39,911 nucleotides of DNA. It comes from a virus. Under the pieces are notes generated by a model. The model did not search any database. It saw only the letters and a list, made by a program, of their open reading frames with translations, and was not told where the DNA came from. Below, piece by piece: positions 6,645 to 14,291 of the stretch; the stretch's first letter is position 1; every line of letters starts with the position of its first letter. The stretch lies in IMG/VR virus record IMGVR_UViG_3300001596_000051, positions 1 to 39,911 of that record; one strand, 5' to 3'. The position numbers and the translations under genes are program-made.

Positions 6645-7166
6645 ATGACAACCCCACAGTGCCCCCAGGGACCTCGTAAGTCCCGCAAGTCCCGCCCAGA
6701 AGACTTGCCGCCCTGCGTCGGCCGATCCCTCGCGCGGGCCCTGAGCTACGGCGATGCCCGCGCCGTGGCTGCCAACTTCGGCTGCTCCGAGGGCCATCTG
6801 TCCAGGCTCAAGAACGCCGAGCGGCGCATGATGGCCGACGAGCTGCCCGCCCTCGTTGAGGCCATGGCGCCGGCCGCGCAGCAGGTGTTCTTGGACACGC
6901 TGCTTGAGGCTGTGGGCTTCAGGGCCGTGCCCCTCAACTCGGAGGCCGGAGACGCCAGCCTGCTACGCCTTCGCATGGCGGTGGGAGCGGCGCTAGGACA
7001 GCTGGACGGTGCCATAGACGACGCGAGCGATGACCGCTTCATCGACCGTGTGGAGGCAGGGGGTCTCATCGATGAACTCGACGAGGTGCAGCGACGCTGT
7101 GACCGGCTGCGCGCCGTGTTCGTCGAGGTTCGTGATGAGGACCGCTCGGCTCTGGAGGTTGCATAG
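6645..7166 (+). CDS. CII-like phage regulatory protein
   Basis: A 173-aa protein with an N-terminal helix-turn-helix-like stretch (SLARALSYGDARAVAANFGCSEGHLSRLKNAERRMM, about residues 27-62), followed by a helical C-terminal half (VEAGGLIDELDEVQRRCDRLRAVFVEV). The pattern and the place right after a Cro-like gene match phage CII-type regulators that load at lysogeny promoters. An AAGGA ribosome site precedes the ATG. A replication-control role is also possible. The assignment is by context and helix-turn-helix pattern only. Confidence 0.6.
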   Translation: MTTPQCPQGPRKSRKSRPEDLPPCVGRSLARALSYGDARAVAANFGCSEGHLSRLKNAERRMMADELPALVEAMAPAAQQVFLDTLLEAVGFRAVPLNSEAGDASLLRLRMAVGAALGQLDGAIDDASDDRFIDRVEAGGLIDELDEVQRRCDRLRAVFVEVRDEDRSALEVA

Positions 7167-7168
7167 CC

Positions 7169-7825
7169 ATGACTGCCGCACCCTTCACCGCAAATGTGGT
7201 CAGTCTCGAGGCCGACCTGGACCTCAACCGAACCCCGCGCGTAGGCCTGACGCTGGACGTCCTCCGTGGCGACGCCAGCTCTGGCCTGCTGGGCACCCGC
7301 ATCGAGATCAGCAGCGCCGTTCAGGCCAGCACGAACCGGCGGGACGCTCAGACGTTGCGGCGCCTCATCGACCCCAGAAAGCTCGCGGCCGACTGCGAGG
7401 CCATGGTCGCCGAGGGTGAGCCCGAACTGGCTCGCTCCGTGCAGCGCCAGGTCGCCGAGCTCCGTCTGCAGATCTGCGAGCAGTTGGATACTACCGGGAC
7501 GACCAAGGCAGGCACGGGTGTGTTCGAGTCCGTCATGCTGGAGGCCGTGTTCGACCAGGCCCTGATGGGCCAGCTCGGCGGGGAGGTCACCTTCCTCGAC
7601 GAAGAGGGCGAGGAGCTTGGCCAGGGCCTCCACGGCCAGCTGGTCGTGATCGACGGGGTCGAGGTCACCTCCGCCCCCTCCCTCCTGAGGCCCGCCATCC
7701 GCAGCGTTCTCCAGCGCCTCCTGCACGAGCCTGAGGAAGGCTTCGTGACTGCTGTGACGGCCCGAGGGGATGTGGACATCAGCAGGCTGACCTTCATGGC
7801 CCTGATTTTCGAGGCCACTCGATGA
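7169..7825 (+). CDS. Hypothetical early protein, 218 aa
   Basis: An unrecognised 218-aa protein two bases after the previous stop. Central helices (RRDAQTLRRLIDPRKLAADCEAMVAEGEPELARSVQRQVAELRLQICEQL) lie between beta-like ends (VVSLEADLDLNRTPRVGLTLDV and GEVTFLDEEGEELGQGLHGQLVVIDGVEV). It is acidic, with no signal or membrane segment. It overlaps the next gene by four bases (ATGA), so it is part of the rightward early operon leading to the primase-helicase. Coding status is clear; function unknown. Confidence 0.8.
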   Translation: MTAAPFTANVVSLEADLDLNRTPRVGLTLDVLRGDASSGLLGTRIEISSAVQASTNRRDAQTLRRLIDPRKLAADCEAMVAEGEPELARSVQRQVAELRLQICEQLDTTGTTKAGTGVFESVMLEAVFDQALMGQLGGEVTFLDEEGEELGQGLHGQLVVIDGVEVTSAPSLLRPAIRSVLQRLLHEPEEGFVTAVTARGDVDISRLTFMALIFEATR

Positions 7826-8058
7826 CGGCGCCCATGAAGACTCCCATCATACGCCAGACCGTGCGCAGCCCCGAAGGCAAGGACTCCAGCTGCTGGGCCC
7901 TGCTCGAGGTGACCGACTACGATGACGACGACGTTCTGAGGCGGGTGACACTGGTGTGTGGCGAGGGGAAGACCCGCGCCGAGGCGCTCAAGGAGCTTTC
8001 CGCATCGTGGAAGGCCTTTGCGGCGTCCGTTGAGCGGTCGCTGGAGGCCAGCCAATGA
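7822..8058 (+). CDS. Hypothetical early protein, 78 aa
   Basis: A small acidic protein with an Asp run (TDYDDDDVLRRVTLVCGEGKTRAEALKELSASWKAF). The TRAEALKEL helix after a short beta region resembles small HicB-like folds loosely, but no reliable family match can be stated. Both ends overlap neighbours by four bases (ATGA), indicating translational coupling in the early operon. Confidence 0.72.
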   Translation: MTAPMKTPIIRQTVRSPEGKDSSCWALLEVTDYDDDDVLRRVTLVCGEGKTRAEALKELSASWKAFAASVERSLEASQ

Positions 8059-8381
8059 CCCTGTCATCGACGGGTCCGCCCTCCCCGGCCGCAGATGTCA
8101 TTCGCCGGCCGGTCTGGAAGCCGGAGTTCGACCGGCTCGCGGCCGCCTGCCGGGCGGTGGGTCAACCCAACGAGGTCTGGTCTCGTTTTGACCCTGACCG
8201 CGGCCCGTACCTTCAGGTCGGCTCCGTGAGCGTTGACTTGGCGTCCGACACCAACGGGATGCTCCGGCTGGTCGTCCACCACGGTACGCAGAGGGTGCGC
8301 TACAGCCTTGGCCTGGGTCAGGTGGAGTTCGCTGCGCGGCTCATCTGGGAGCACTCGGCGCGGCGGACCAGGGGGGGCTGA
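8055..8381 (+). CDS. Hypothetical early protein, 108 aa
   Basis: A 108-aa protein without recognised motifs. The central region (PYLQVGSVSVDLASDTNGMLRLVVHHGTQRVRYSLGLGQVEFAARLIWEH) alternates beta strands and ends in a helix, suggesting one compact domain. The start overlaps the preceding stop as ATGA; the next gene begins with GTG four nt after its TGA. It lies in the early operon; function unknown. Confidence 0.72.
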   Translation: MTLSSTGPPSPAADVIRRPVWKPEFDRLAAACRAVGQPNEVWSRFDPDRGPYLQVGSVSVDLASDTNGMLRLVVHHGTQRVRYSLGLGQVEFAARLIWEHSARRTRGG

Positions 8382-8384
8382 GGG

Positions 8385-8771
8385 GTGTACAAAGAGCTCC
8401 CCCTGCTGCCCGACCTCAAGGTCGTGGTGGTGGATGGTCGGCCCGTCGCCGATGGCAACACGTTCGATCACCGAGAGAAGCTCTCCAAGGCGGGCATGCG
8501 GTGGGATGGCGAGGCCAAGGTCTGGTTCATCCCTGACGACGGGCGCCGAAAGGTCACCCGGAAGCTCTGGCGGCTGTTTCGAAGCTGCGAGGAGTTTTCG
8601 GCCTGGCGCTGCGAGACCTGTGGTGCGCGCGGGCGGCTGCGGTTCAAGCACGCGCCTCGCCAGCCCCAAGGGCAGCTTCGGGCCGAGCTCGGCAGCTGTG
8701 GTCACTTCCAGTTCTGGACGGACACCGAAGAGACGGAGCGGATTCGCCGCAAGGGGCTGGTTGCCGCATGA
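8385..8771 (+). CDS. Small early protein with GxRWD..KVW motif and putative zinc ribbon
   Basis: A 128-aa protein with a GTG start. Residues about 30-46 (EKLSKAGMRWDGEAKVWFIP) match the short 'K.aGmrWD..KvWfvP' motif seen in DUF5710-like segments and in some DNA-transaction proteins. The C-terminal half has CETC and a later CGH (about residues 70-104), which could form a zinc ribbon. It ends in an ATGA overlap with the primase-helicase gene, so a replication accessory role is plausible but inferred. Confidence 0.7.
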   Translation: MYKELPLLPDLKVVVVDGRPVADGNTFDHREKLSKAGMRWDGEAKVWFIPDDGRRKVTRKLWRLFRSCEEFSAWRCETCGARGRLRFKHAPRQPQGQLRAELGSCGHFQFWTDTEETERIRRKGLVAA

Positions 8772-11494
8772 CCAGACCCCTTGTTGTCTTCCCGACGAAG
8801 TTCGTGGCTGGGGTGACGTCGGGTGATCCCACCACCTGGCTGACACCCGACCCCGACAAGAAGAAGGTGCCCTACGAGATTGACGTTCGCGACGGCGCCG
8901 CGCTCAGGTCGAACTACACCACCGATGCGCATGCCGTGGCCTACCACATCCCCGGGCGCCCATCGTGCCCGCGGCTGGTGGTGCACTTCCTCAAGGACTA
9001 CCAACGCAACGGGGCCGCCCCGGTCATGGGTTGGATGTTCGTCGACTTCGACCTGCCCGAGCATCGGACGTGGCACGAAGGTGAGTGGGTCGAGGTGCGA
9101 CGGCGCGTCATCGAGCACCCGTTGGCCTCAACCGCTGGCCTGTACCAAACCCGCCACGGCTGGCGGCTCGTGTGGCCGTTGGCCAAGCCTGTTCCGGTCT
9201 CCTGGGGATGGCGGCGGGCCTATGAGGCGTTCCTTGATGAACTCGGCCACGTGGCCCTCGGCGTCAGCGCTGACAGAGGGTGCGGCGACTGGACCCGCAT
9301 GTATCGATTGCCGCGTGTGGTTCGCGAGGGCGAGACCGGGCGTTCCAGTCTCGCCATGGACTGGGCCAGGATGCAGCCGCTCGAGTGGGAGCCGGCTTGC
9401 GGATGGGTCGCCGAGGAGCCGCGCGTCGAACTGCCGCCGGCACCCGAGCTTCCCTCGGACATCAACGCAGCTCGCAAGATGAAGCGCCTCCTGGCCTACA
9501 TCGACGCCTTCCCACCAGCTGTTCAGGGCTCCGACGGTCACGGGCAGCTGTATCAGCTGGGGGCGCACCTGTACGGCTGGGCGGTCTCCGAAAGCGAGTC
9601 CGTGGAGCTGGCATGGCGGCACTACAATCCGCGATGCGTCCCGCCGTGGACTTCGAGCCGCAAGGACGTCGCGGACTTCGAGCGGCAGGTGCGCGCCGGC
9701 TGGAAGGGCAGCAAACAAGGTTGGGGCGAAAAACTCATAGACCCGGCCTACGCAGAGGTGAGGGACGTGTCGGGACCCGAGGATGATGGCTTCAGCGTTG
9801 GCTTCTCGAAAGAGGCGCAGGCAACTGGCGCCAGCCCACCAGCGGCCGATGAACCGGAGCTGGTTGGTGACGATGCGCCCTTGGAGGGATTGGTCGAGCG
9901 CGCCACCAAGAACCCAGCGGCAGCGTTCGAGACCAGCGTGCTGTTCGCTGTGGCCGCCCTCCGAAAAAAGGACGCAGCCGAGTACAACCGGCTGAAGTTC
10001 GAGCTGAAGGCCCAGACCGATGTCAACATGCTGGACTTTCGGTCTGCGGTCGCTGACGCCGCAAAGGAGGCAGAGAGGCGTCGCCTCGCGGCCTTGCGGA
10101 AGAAGGCCATCGCGCAAGCGAAGAAGCAGGGGCTTCCCGTCTTCGAGCGGGGTGATCATGCCACCATCGCCGAGGAGCTCAAGACGCTCCTGCTGCGGCA
10201 GGCCAACCAAGTGGCCACGGTCTTCGACGAGGGCGAATTCCACGTCTACGCCCCAGATCTTGGCATCTACACGAAGAGGACCATCGCCGAACTCGGCACC
10301 ACGTTGGCCGGCTGGTCGGGTGCGCCCGTCTTGGGGGCCCAGGACAAAGAACCTCGAGACCTGATGGTCAACGGGTCAACCGTGGACGGGACCCTCAAGA
10401 TCTTCGAGCATCTCTGCGCCGCGCCGCACTTCTTTGCGACGGCGCCGTGGGGCGTCGCGTTCAAGAATGAGTTCGTGCGATGGGATGAGACGATGGGCCT
10501 TGTATCTGAGCCCCTGTCGCCCCGGCATCGCGCGAGGTTTGGCTTCCCCTTTGACCGTCAGCCGGACGCCTGCCCAGCCCAGTTCCTACGCTTCCTGCAG
10601 GACCTGTTTGCAGGTGACAGCGATGCGGTGGCCAAGATTGGGTTCCTGCAGGAGTTCGTGGGCGCCAGCTTGCTCGGTTTGGCGACGAAGTATGCCAAGT
10701 GCCTGGTGCTCCTCGGAGCCGGCGCCAATGGAAAGAGCCAGTTCGTCGACATCGTGTCGGCCCTATTTCCGGACTGGTGCAAGACCTCGGTGCCTCCGCA
10801 GGAGTTCAAGGACAAGGATGCCGGTGCAGCCTTGGCGGGCTCTCGCATCAACCTGGTCAGCGAGCTCCCGTCCCGAGACATCCTTGAGAGCGCGACGTTC
10901 AAAGCAGTGGTCACCGGCGATGAGATCACTCGCCGCCGGTTGTACGAGCGCTCCTTCAAGTTCAGACCACAGGCCGCCCACATCTTCAGCGCTAACCAGC
11001 TCCCCCACACGGCGGACACCAGTGGGGGCTTCTGGCGCCGCATGGCGGTCGTGAGGTTCAACCGAAACTTCCAGGACTCTCCCGACAAGAAGAACGACAT
11101 CGGTCGAAAGATCGCCGACCAAGAACTCTCGGGCATCATCGAGTGGGCGCTGGATGGGGCACGTCGACTGCTGGCCCGGGGGGAAGGCGGCGACTACGCC
11201 ATCCCACAGAGCACCGAGGAGACCGTCGACGAATGGCGCCGCGACAGCAACCCCGTACAGCAGTACGTGGATGAGCGGCTGAGACTTGATGGCGACGACT
11301 GGGTCACCGCTCAGGAGCTCTACAGCGACTTCAAGACCTGGTCAGAGCGGAACGGCTTCAGGACTCGCTCGCGCACCACTTTCGGAAGGGAAGTGAGGGC
11401 CTGTGGGGTCGAGAAGAAGATGAGCAATGGGGTGAAGTACAAGTGCCGTATCGACCGGACCCCCTATCTGGTCCAGGGGGGTGCGGCGTGGTGA
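8768..11494 (+). CDS. Primase-polymerase / SF3 (D5-type) replicative helicase
   Basis: A 908-aa replication initiator resembling phage P4 alpha and D5 proteins. The N terminus shows an archaeo-eukaryotic primase pattern: VDFD (D93, D95), TRHGWRL (H130) and DWTRMYRLP (about 174-182). A helical linker of about 310 to 450 residues follows. The C terminus is an SF3 helicase with Walker A GAGANGKS at 650-657, an acidic INLVSELP strand near 697-704 as Walker B equivalent, and motif C FSANQLPHTADTSGGFWRR at 740-758. A winged-helix-like tail follows (TAQELYSDFKTWSERNGF). The iteron array immediately downstream is probably its binding site. It is the last gene of the coupled rightward early operon. 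Confidence 0.93.
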   Translation: MTRPLVVFPTKFVAGVTSGDPTTWLTPDPDKKKVPYEIDVRDGAALRSNYTTDAHAVAYHIPGRPSCPRLVVHFLKDYQRNGAAPVMGWMFVDFDLPEHRTWHEGEWVEVRRRVIEHPLASTAGLYQTRHGWRLVWPLAKPVPVSWGWRRAYEAFLDELGHVALGVSADRGCGDWTRMYRLPRVVREGETGRSSLAMDWARMQPLEWEPACGWVAEEPRVELPPAPELPSDINAARKMKRLLAYIDAFPPAVQGSDGHGQLYQLGAHLYGWAVSESESVELAWRHYNPRCVPPWTSSRKDVADFERQVRAGWKGSKQGWGEKLIDPAYAEVRDVSGPEDDGFSVGFSKEAQATGASPPAADEPELVGDDAPLEGLVERATKNPAAAFETSVLFAVAALRKKDAAEYNRLKFELKAQTDVNMLDFRSAVADAAKEAERRRLAALRKKAIAQAKKQGLPVFERGDHATIAEELKTLLLRQANQVATVFDEGEFHVYAPDLGIYTKRTIAELGTTLAGWSGAPVLGAQDKEPRDLMVNGSTVDGTLKIFEHLCAAPHFFATAPWGVAFKNEFVRWDETMGLVSEPLSPRHRARFGFPFDRQPDACPAQFLRFLQDLFAGDSDAVAKIGFLQEFVGASLLGLATKYAKCLVLLGAGANGKSQFVDIVSALFPDWCKTSVPPQEFKDKDAGAALAGSRINLVSELPSRDILESATFKAVVTGDEITRRRLYERSFKFRPQAAHIFSANQLPHTADTSGGFWRRMAVVRFNRNFQDSPDKKNDIGRKIADQELSGIIEWALDGARRLLARGEGGDYAIPQSTEETVDEWRRDSNPVQQYVDERLRLDGDDWVTAQELYSDFKTWSERNGFRTRSRTTFGREVRACGVEKKMSNGVKYKCRIDRTPYLVQGGAAW

Positions 11495-11541
11495 TCGGCG
11501 ACCGGGTGAGAGAAAAGTTCTGTCGGTCGGAATGCGCTGCA

Positions 11542-11606
11542 AACCCTTCCAACCCTTCCAACCCTTCCACCTTTGGAAGGGTTGGTGGAAGGGTTTCGGA
11601 AGGGTT
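11542..11606. repeat. Iteron cluster 1 (three direct, three inverted copies)
   Basis: Three head-to-tail AACCCTTCC units at 11542-11568 face three GGAAGGGTT units at 11575-11606. This makes a large inverted arrangement that can fold as a hairpin or seat two protein arrays facing each other. Confidence 0.85.
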
Positions 11607-11758
11607 GAGACCAACCATTCCACGCCTCACACCCTACAGCCTAAACGATTTCCGGGAAATCCGGAGAGGTGGAAGGGTGGTGGTCAAAACAATCTATGGA
11701 GAACTTTTGTCTCTCAATTTTAGAGAGAGGCCTCGCGCGCATGCGTATGGACCCTCAA

Positions 11759-11850
11759 AACCCTTCCAACCCTTCCAAACCCGCTTCAATACTTGCTCAT
11801 CGGCATTTCAACCCTTCCAAAACCCTTCCACAACCCTTCCAAACCCTTCC
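11759..11850 (+). repeat. Iteron cluster 2 (six direct copies)
   Basis: Six perfect AACCCTTCC units in the same orientation start at 11759, 11768, 11810, 11821, 11832 and 11842. The units at 11776 and 11850 are each followed by AAACCCGC, a truncated copy. Confidence 0.85.
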
Positions 11851-12014
11851 AAACCCGCATGCAGCCTAGCTGAGCGGGGTGAACCGATTCTGGGCAAGCC
11901 TGATACTCCCGCTAATGAGCCGGGTGAGCCCCGCCAGGACGGACGGACCGCGGTGGTCCCGGAGGGTGGTGCCTTCGAGCGCCGTCCTGGCACCCCTTCG
12001 GAGGGCGCCCGCTA

Positions 12015-12485
12015 GTGGAGCAGACCTTCCCAAGCCTGGGTGCCTGCCTGAAGGCGGCCCGCCTGGCCCACCCCTGGACGCAGACGGAGCTCGCGGAGCA
12101 GGCCTGCATCGATGGCGACACCATCTCCCGCTACGAGACCGGGGAGTACGCGCCCTCTGTTCGGGTCATCGAGGACGTGACGGTCGCGCTTGGGACCGAG
12201 CTGCTCTTCGGCGGCGTGGAGTGGCGCTTCGGCGAGTTCGAGCGCCGCGGCGTGCTTGAGCCGGGATTTCGAGACGTCAGCGCCTGCCTTGCGGACGCGC
12301 GACGGGCGACGGGCTGGGGCCTGCGTCGCCTGTCGATTGAGGGGCGCATCAGCAAGGCGGTGATCTGCCGCTACGAGCAGGCCGTTTTCGAGCCCCAGCT
12401 ACACACCATCGAGCGGGTCGTCGTGGCCCTCGACATCAACCTCCACCTGACCGGGACCCGGTGGTTCTGGTCCCCCAAGGACTGA
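12015..12485 (+). CDS. Regulator with two tandem XRE helix-turn-helix domains
   Basis: A 156-aa protein made almost entirely of two XRE-like domains in tandem: residues about 8-62 (LKAARLAHPWTQTELAEQA, then DTISRYETGEYAPS) and about 90-145 (LADARRATGWGLRRLSIEG, then KAVICRYEQAVFEPQ). Each has the 'SRYE/CRYE' recognition-helix ending. Two linked domains in one chain could bind a dyad as a monomer. GTG start at 12015 with GGAGGG upstream. It lies between the origin and the late genes, so it could control replication or late transcription. Confidence 0.8.
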   Translation: MEQTFPSLGACLKAARLAHPWTQTELAEQACIDGDTISRYETGEYAPSVRVIEDVTVALGTELLFGGVEWRFGEFERRGVLEPGFRDVSACLADARRATGWGLRRLSIEGRISKAVICRYEQAVFEPQLHTIERVVVALDINLHLTGTRWFWSPKD

Positions 12486-12488
12486 GAC

Positions 12489-12926
12489 ATGGCAGAGCGA
12501 AAGAAGCGCCGGCAACACCGGCACCAGAAGCCCCGACCCCAGCCAGCAGTACCAGCCCCGCAACCGGCTCCACAGCCTACCCCGCTCAGTATCGACGGCT
12601 TCGGGCTTCGGGATATCCAGCGGGACGCCAGCGGCTTCATCCTCTCGGCGAAGACGGTGGAGTTCACCGCGGAGGACCATGGCGAAGTCCTAGTGCTGCG
12701 CAGTGCGGGTGCTCCACCGTTCGTCATCGGCTGGGGGCTGGTGGAGGCGATTGCACGGGCGCACTCGCGTCGCGATGGGCTCGTGGGCCGGCTCTGGAGC
12801 GATGTTCAGGGCCTTGACGGCATGGCGAAGCTGAACCGGATGCAGATTCGCGAGCTGGAGGACCGGGTCGCCGCGCTGCAGCCTTGGTGGCGTCGTCTAT
12901 GGCGCTGGATGCGGAGGGCTGGGTGA
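12489..12926 (+). CDS. Hypothetical protein with basic Pro/Gln-rich N terminus, 145 aa
   Basis: The N terminus is a basic, Pro/Gln-rich disordered tail (residues 1-33). The middle is a compact region (GFILSAKTVEFTAEDHGEVLVLRSAGAPPFVIGWGLVEAIARAH). The end is a helical RMQIRELEDRVAALQPWWRRLWRWMRR, Trp/Arg-rich and amphipathic, which could contact membrane or nucleic acid. No family recognised. It overlaps the next small membrane-protein gene by one base (TGATG). Confidence 0.7.
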   Translation: MAERKKRRQHRHQKPRPQPAVPAPQPAPQPTPLSIDGFGLRDIQRDASGFILSAKTVEFTAEDHGEVLVLRSAGAPPFVIGWGLVEAIARAHSRRDGLVGRLWSDVQGLDGMAKLNRMQIRELEDRVAALQPWWRRLWRWMRRAG

Positions 12927-13153
12927 TGTCCAGTCTCGAGGCCTTTCTACTCTTCACAACCATTGGGTCGCTCGCCATCACAGGCATGTTCATGGCGATC
13001 GCTGACCGGCTCGAGAAGAAGTACTCCGACCTGGTCGCTGAGAACTCGGCGTTCGTCCGCGGGGAGAAGGACGTCGTGGTGCACATGCCCGATGGGGAGC
13101 ACCGGTATCGGCTGCAACGGGTGATGCCCTCGGAGGTGGACCATGGGGAGTAG
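12926..13153 (+). CDS. Small single-pass membrane protein
   Basis: A 75-aa protein with one N-terminal transmembrane segment (FLLFTTIGSLAITGMFMAIA, about residues 7-26), followed by a charged helix (DRLEKKYSDLVAENSAFVRG) and a short C-terminal domain (DVVVHMPDGEHRYRLQRVMP). The ATG at 12926 overlaps the previous stop. The end overlaps the next gene by 11 bases. Function unknown. Confidence 0.7.
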   Translation: MSSLEAFLLFTTIGSLAITGMFMAIADRLEKKYSDLVAENSAFVRGEKDVVVHMPDGEHRYRLQRVMPSEVDHGE

Positions 13154-13583
13154 CTCGTTCAAGCAGCTGCGAGAGGAGGTAGGCCTGACTCAGCAGGAGG
13201 TCGCCGACCAGATTGGCAAGACCCGCGGCTACATCAGCCAGCTGGAGTCGGGTACATGCGACCCCAGCCTCAAGACGCTGTCAGCGCTGGCCGGAACCCT
13301 CGATACGGAGTTTGTCGTGACGGCCGAGGGCTTGGATGTGACTGAGTCGACCGATACCGACTTCGAGGTTGGCGACGTTGTTCGTCTGTGCGGCGGGGGT
13401 CCACCTCTGACGGTGGTCTACGTGCCGACCTTCGACAGTCAGCCCCTGCGTGTGGCGTTCTTCGACGGTCGGGGTGCGTACGGCGAGCGGGATGTGCCCC
13501 GAGGTGCAGTCGAACGAATCGACGGGGCCAGGAACGAAAAAGGTCAATGGTTCCAATGGGTTACACCCACGCGCAAAGGCTAA
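13143..13583 (+). CDS. XRE regulator fused to a DUF2158/YodC-like domain
   Basis: A 146-aa protein. Residues 5-60 are an XRE helix-turn-helix (FKQLREEVGLTQQEVADQIG, then GYISQLESGTCDPSLKTLSALA). Residues about 73-130 carry FEVGDVVRLCGGGPPLTVV, which matches the 'GDvV.L.sGGP.MTV' core of the small YodC/DUF2158 proteins. It is the last gene before the late packaging genes, the position where many phages keep a late-gene activator. It is therefore a candidate to recognise the late promoter element at 16284, 18198 and 35579 (inference from position). Confidence 0.78.
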   Translation: MGSSSFKQLREEVGLTQQEVADQIGKTRGYISQLESGTCDPSLKTLSALAGTLDTEFVVTAEGLDVTESTDTDFEVGDVVRLCGGGPPLTVVYVPTFDSQPLRVAFFDGRGAYGERDVPRGAVERIDGARNEKGQWFQWVTPTRKG

Positions 13584-13742
13584 TGATTTTAACCCCTTAC
13601 GGGTCCTTCTGAGGGGGTGCCGGTATGAGGGTGTCCGCGGGCCGCAAAAGCACACGTTTTCACGGGATTTTTCAATAGGGTGACAGCCAACTACCAGATG
13701 CGAACCGTTACCCCTGGGGGTGACATCTTCAGCGGGTGACGC
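13584..13742 (+). other. Intergenic region before the late genes
   Basis: This 159-nt gap precedes the small terminase gene. It contains an imperfect GC hairpin (ACCCCT near 13595 with AGGGGGT near 13612). A sequence CAGATGCGAACCG (13695-13707) resembles a decayed version of the late promoter element found elsewhere, with a weak CATCTT 17 nt downstream. A late promoter is expected here, but none is convincing. Confidence 0.3.
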
Positions 13743-14291
13743 ATGGCTCGGCTTAACCCCACCGACTACGCCAAGCACCGCAAGGAGAAGGGCCTTCCGG
13801 GTGCCTCACGGAAGAGCGTCTACGCTGCGCTGAAGAAGGGCTGGATCACCCGCGGGCGTGACAAGCTCATCGACGTGGAGAAGGCGGACGCTGCCTGGGC
13901 CGCCCGGAGCCGTCCCCGCGCCGATGGCCAGAGCGCCGGGGGGAAGGTCGCTGCCGAGGCCTTCGCCGCCGGCCTCTCGTACGGCAGCGGCGGTGAAGAG
14001 GTCACCGAGGATCAGTACGGCCTCCACCGGGCGCGTCGAGAGGCAGCTGCGGCGGAGAAGCTTGAGCTGGCCAACGCCAAGACTCGTGGCGAGCTGGTTG
14101 AGCGGGCCGTGGTGGAAAGCGCCTGGGCCAGCCTCGGCGTCACCATCCGCGAGCGGCTGATGGCGCTGCCGGGTAGGCTGGCTCCGCGGCTGACGTACCT
14201 CGACGACGAGCATCAGGTCGGCCTGGAGCTTCGGCGCGAGATCGAGGAGGTGCTCAACGAGTTGGCCGACTCGGCTCCGGGGTTGAAGTGA
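13743..14291 (+). CDS. Terminase small subunit, Nu1-like
   Basis: A 182-aa packaging protein that would recognise the cos site. Residues about 8-52 form a MerR-like winged helix typical of lambda Nu1: DYAKHRKEKGLPGASRKSV, then YAALKKGWI, then DKLIDVEKADAAW. The C-terminal half is helical and charged, for self-assembly and large-subunit binding, and ends in LELRREIEEVLNELAD. The gene abuts the large subunit, whose ATG overlaps its stop. The pairing with a GpA-type large subunit supports cos-type packaging. Confidence 0.87.
   Translation: MARLNPTDYAKHRKEKGLPGASRKSVYAALKKGWITRGRDKLIDVEKADAAWAARSRPRADGQSAGGKVAAEAFAAGLSYGSGGEEVTEDQYGLHRARREAAAAEKLELANAKTRGELVERAVVESAWASLGVTIRERLMALPGRLAPRLTYLDDEHQVGLELRREIEEVLNELADSAPGLK

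Larger units (their letters stand above)
11495..12014. other. Candidate phage replication origin with AACCCTTCC iterons
   Basis: This is a 520-bp non-coding stretch after the primase-helicase. It holds twelve perfect copies of the 9-mer AACCCTTCC. Direct copies start at 11542, 11551, 11560, 11759, 11768, 11810, 11821, 11832 and 11842. Inverted copies (GGAAGGGTT) start at 11575, 11587 and 11598. One-mismatch copies occur at 11613 and 11671. Spacing within clusters is about 9-13 bp, near one helical turn. Between the two clusters lies an AT-rich segment (about 11683-11735) with a TCTCT/AGAGA hairpin around CAATTTT, a plausible unwinding element. The rest (11851-12014) shows nothing else I can identify. 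Confidence 0.75.

Noticed and set aside
6746-7726. Long reverse-strand open frames opposite the early genes, and similar ones at 14213-15556, 16848-18023, 17972-19594 and 29158-30369
   Set aside because: They lie opposite well-supported genes, show composition expected from the complementary strand of GC-rich codons, and have no motifs or coupled starts.
11529-11536. GGAATGCG at the left of the iteron region as a fourth late element
   Set aside because: Only eight bases match the 19-mer, and no TAnnnT with proper spacing leads to a gene.
11542-11850. Short repeat array considered as a CRISPR
   Set aside because: Units are 9 bp, nearly contiguous and in both orientations, without unique spacers of constant length; no cas genes occur.
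11443-12015. A long open frame (190 codons) through the iteron region
   Set aside because: Its translation is low complexity (NPSNPSNPS, KPFQPFQ) generated by the repeats, it starts inside the helicase gene, and it lacks a ribosome site.
13695-13729. CAGATGCGAACCG plus CATCTT as a late promoter for the terminase genes
   Set aside because: It needs gaps to match the 19-mer and the -10 is weak; kept only as a possible decayed copy.
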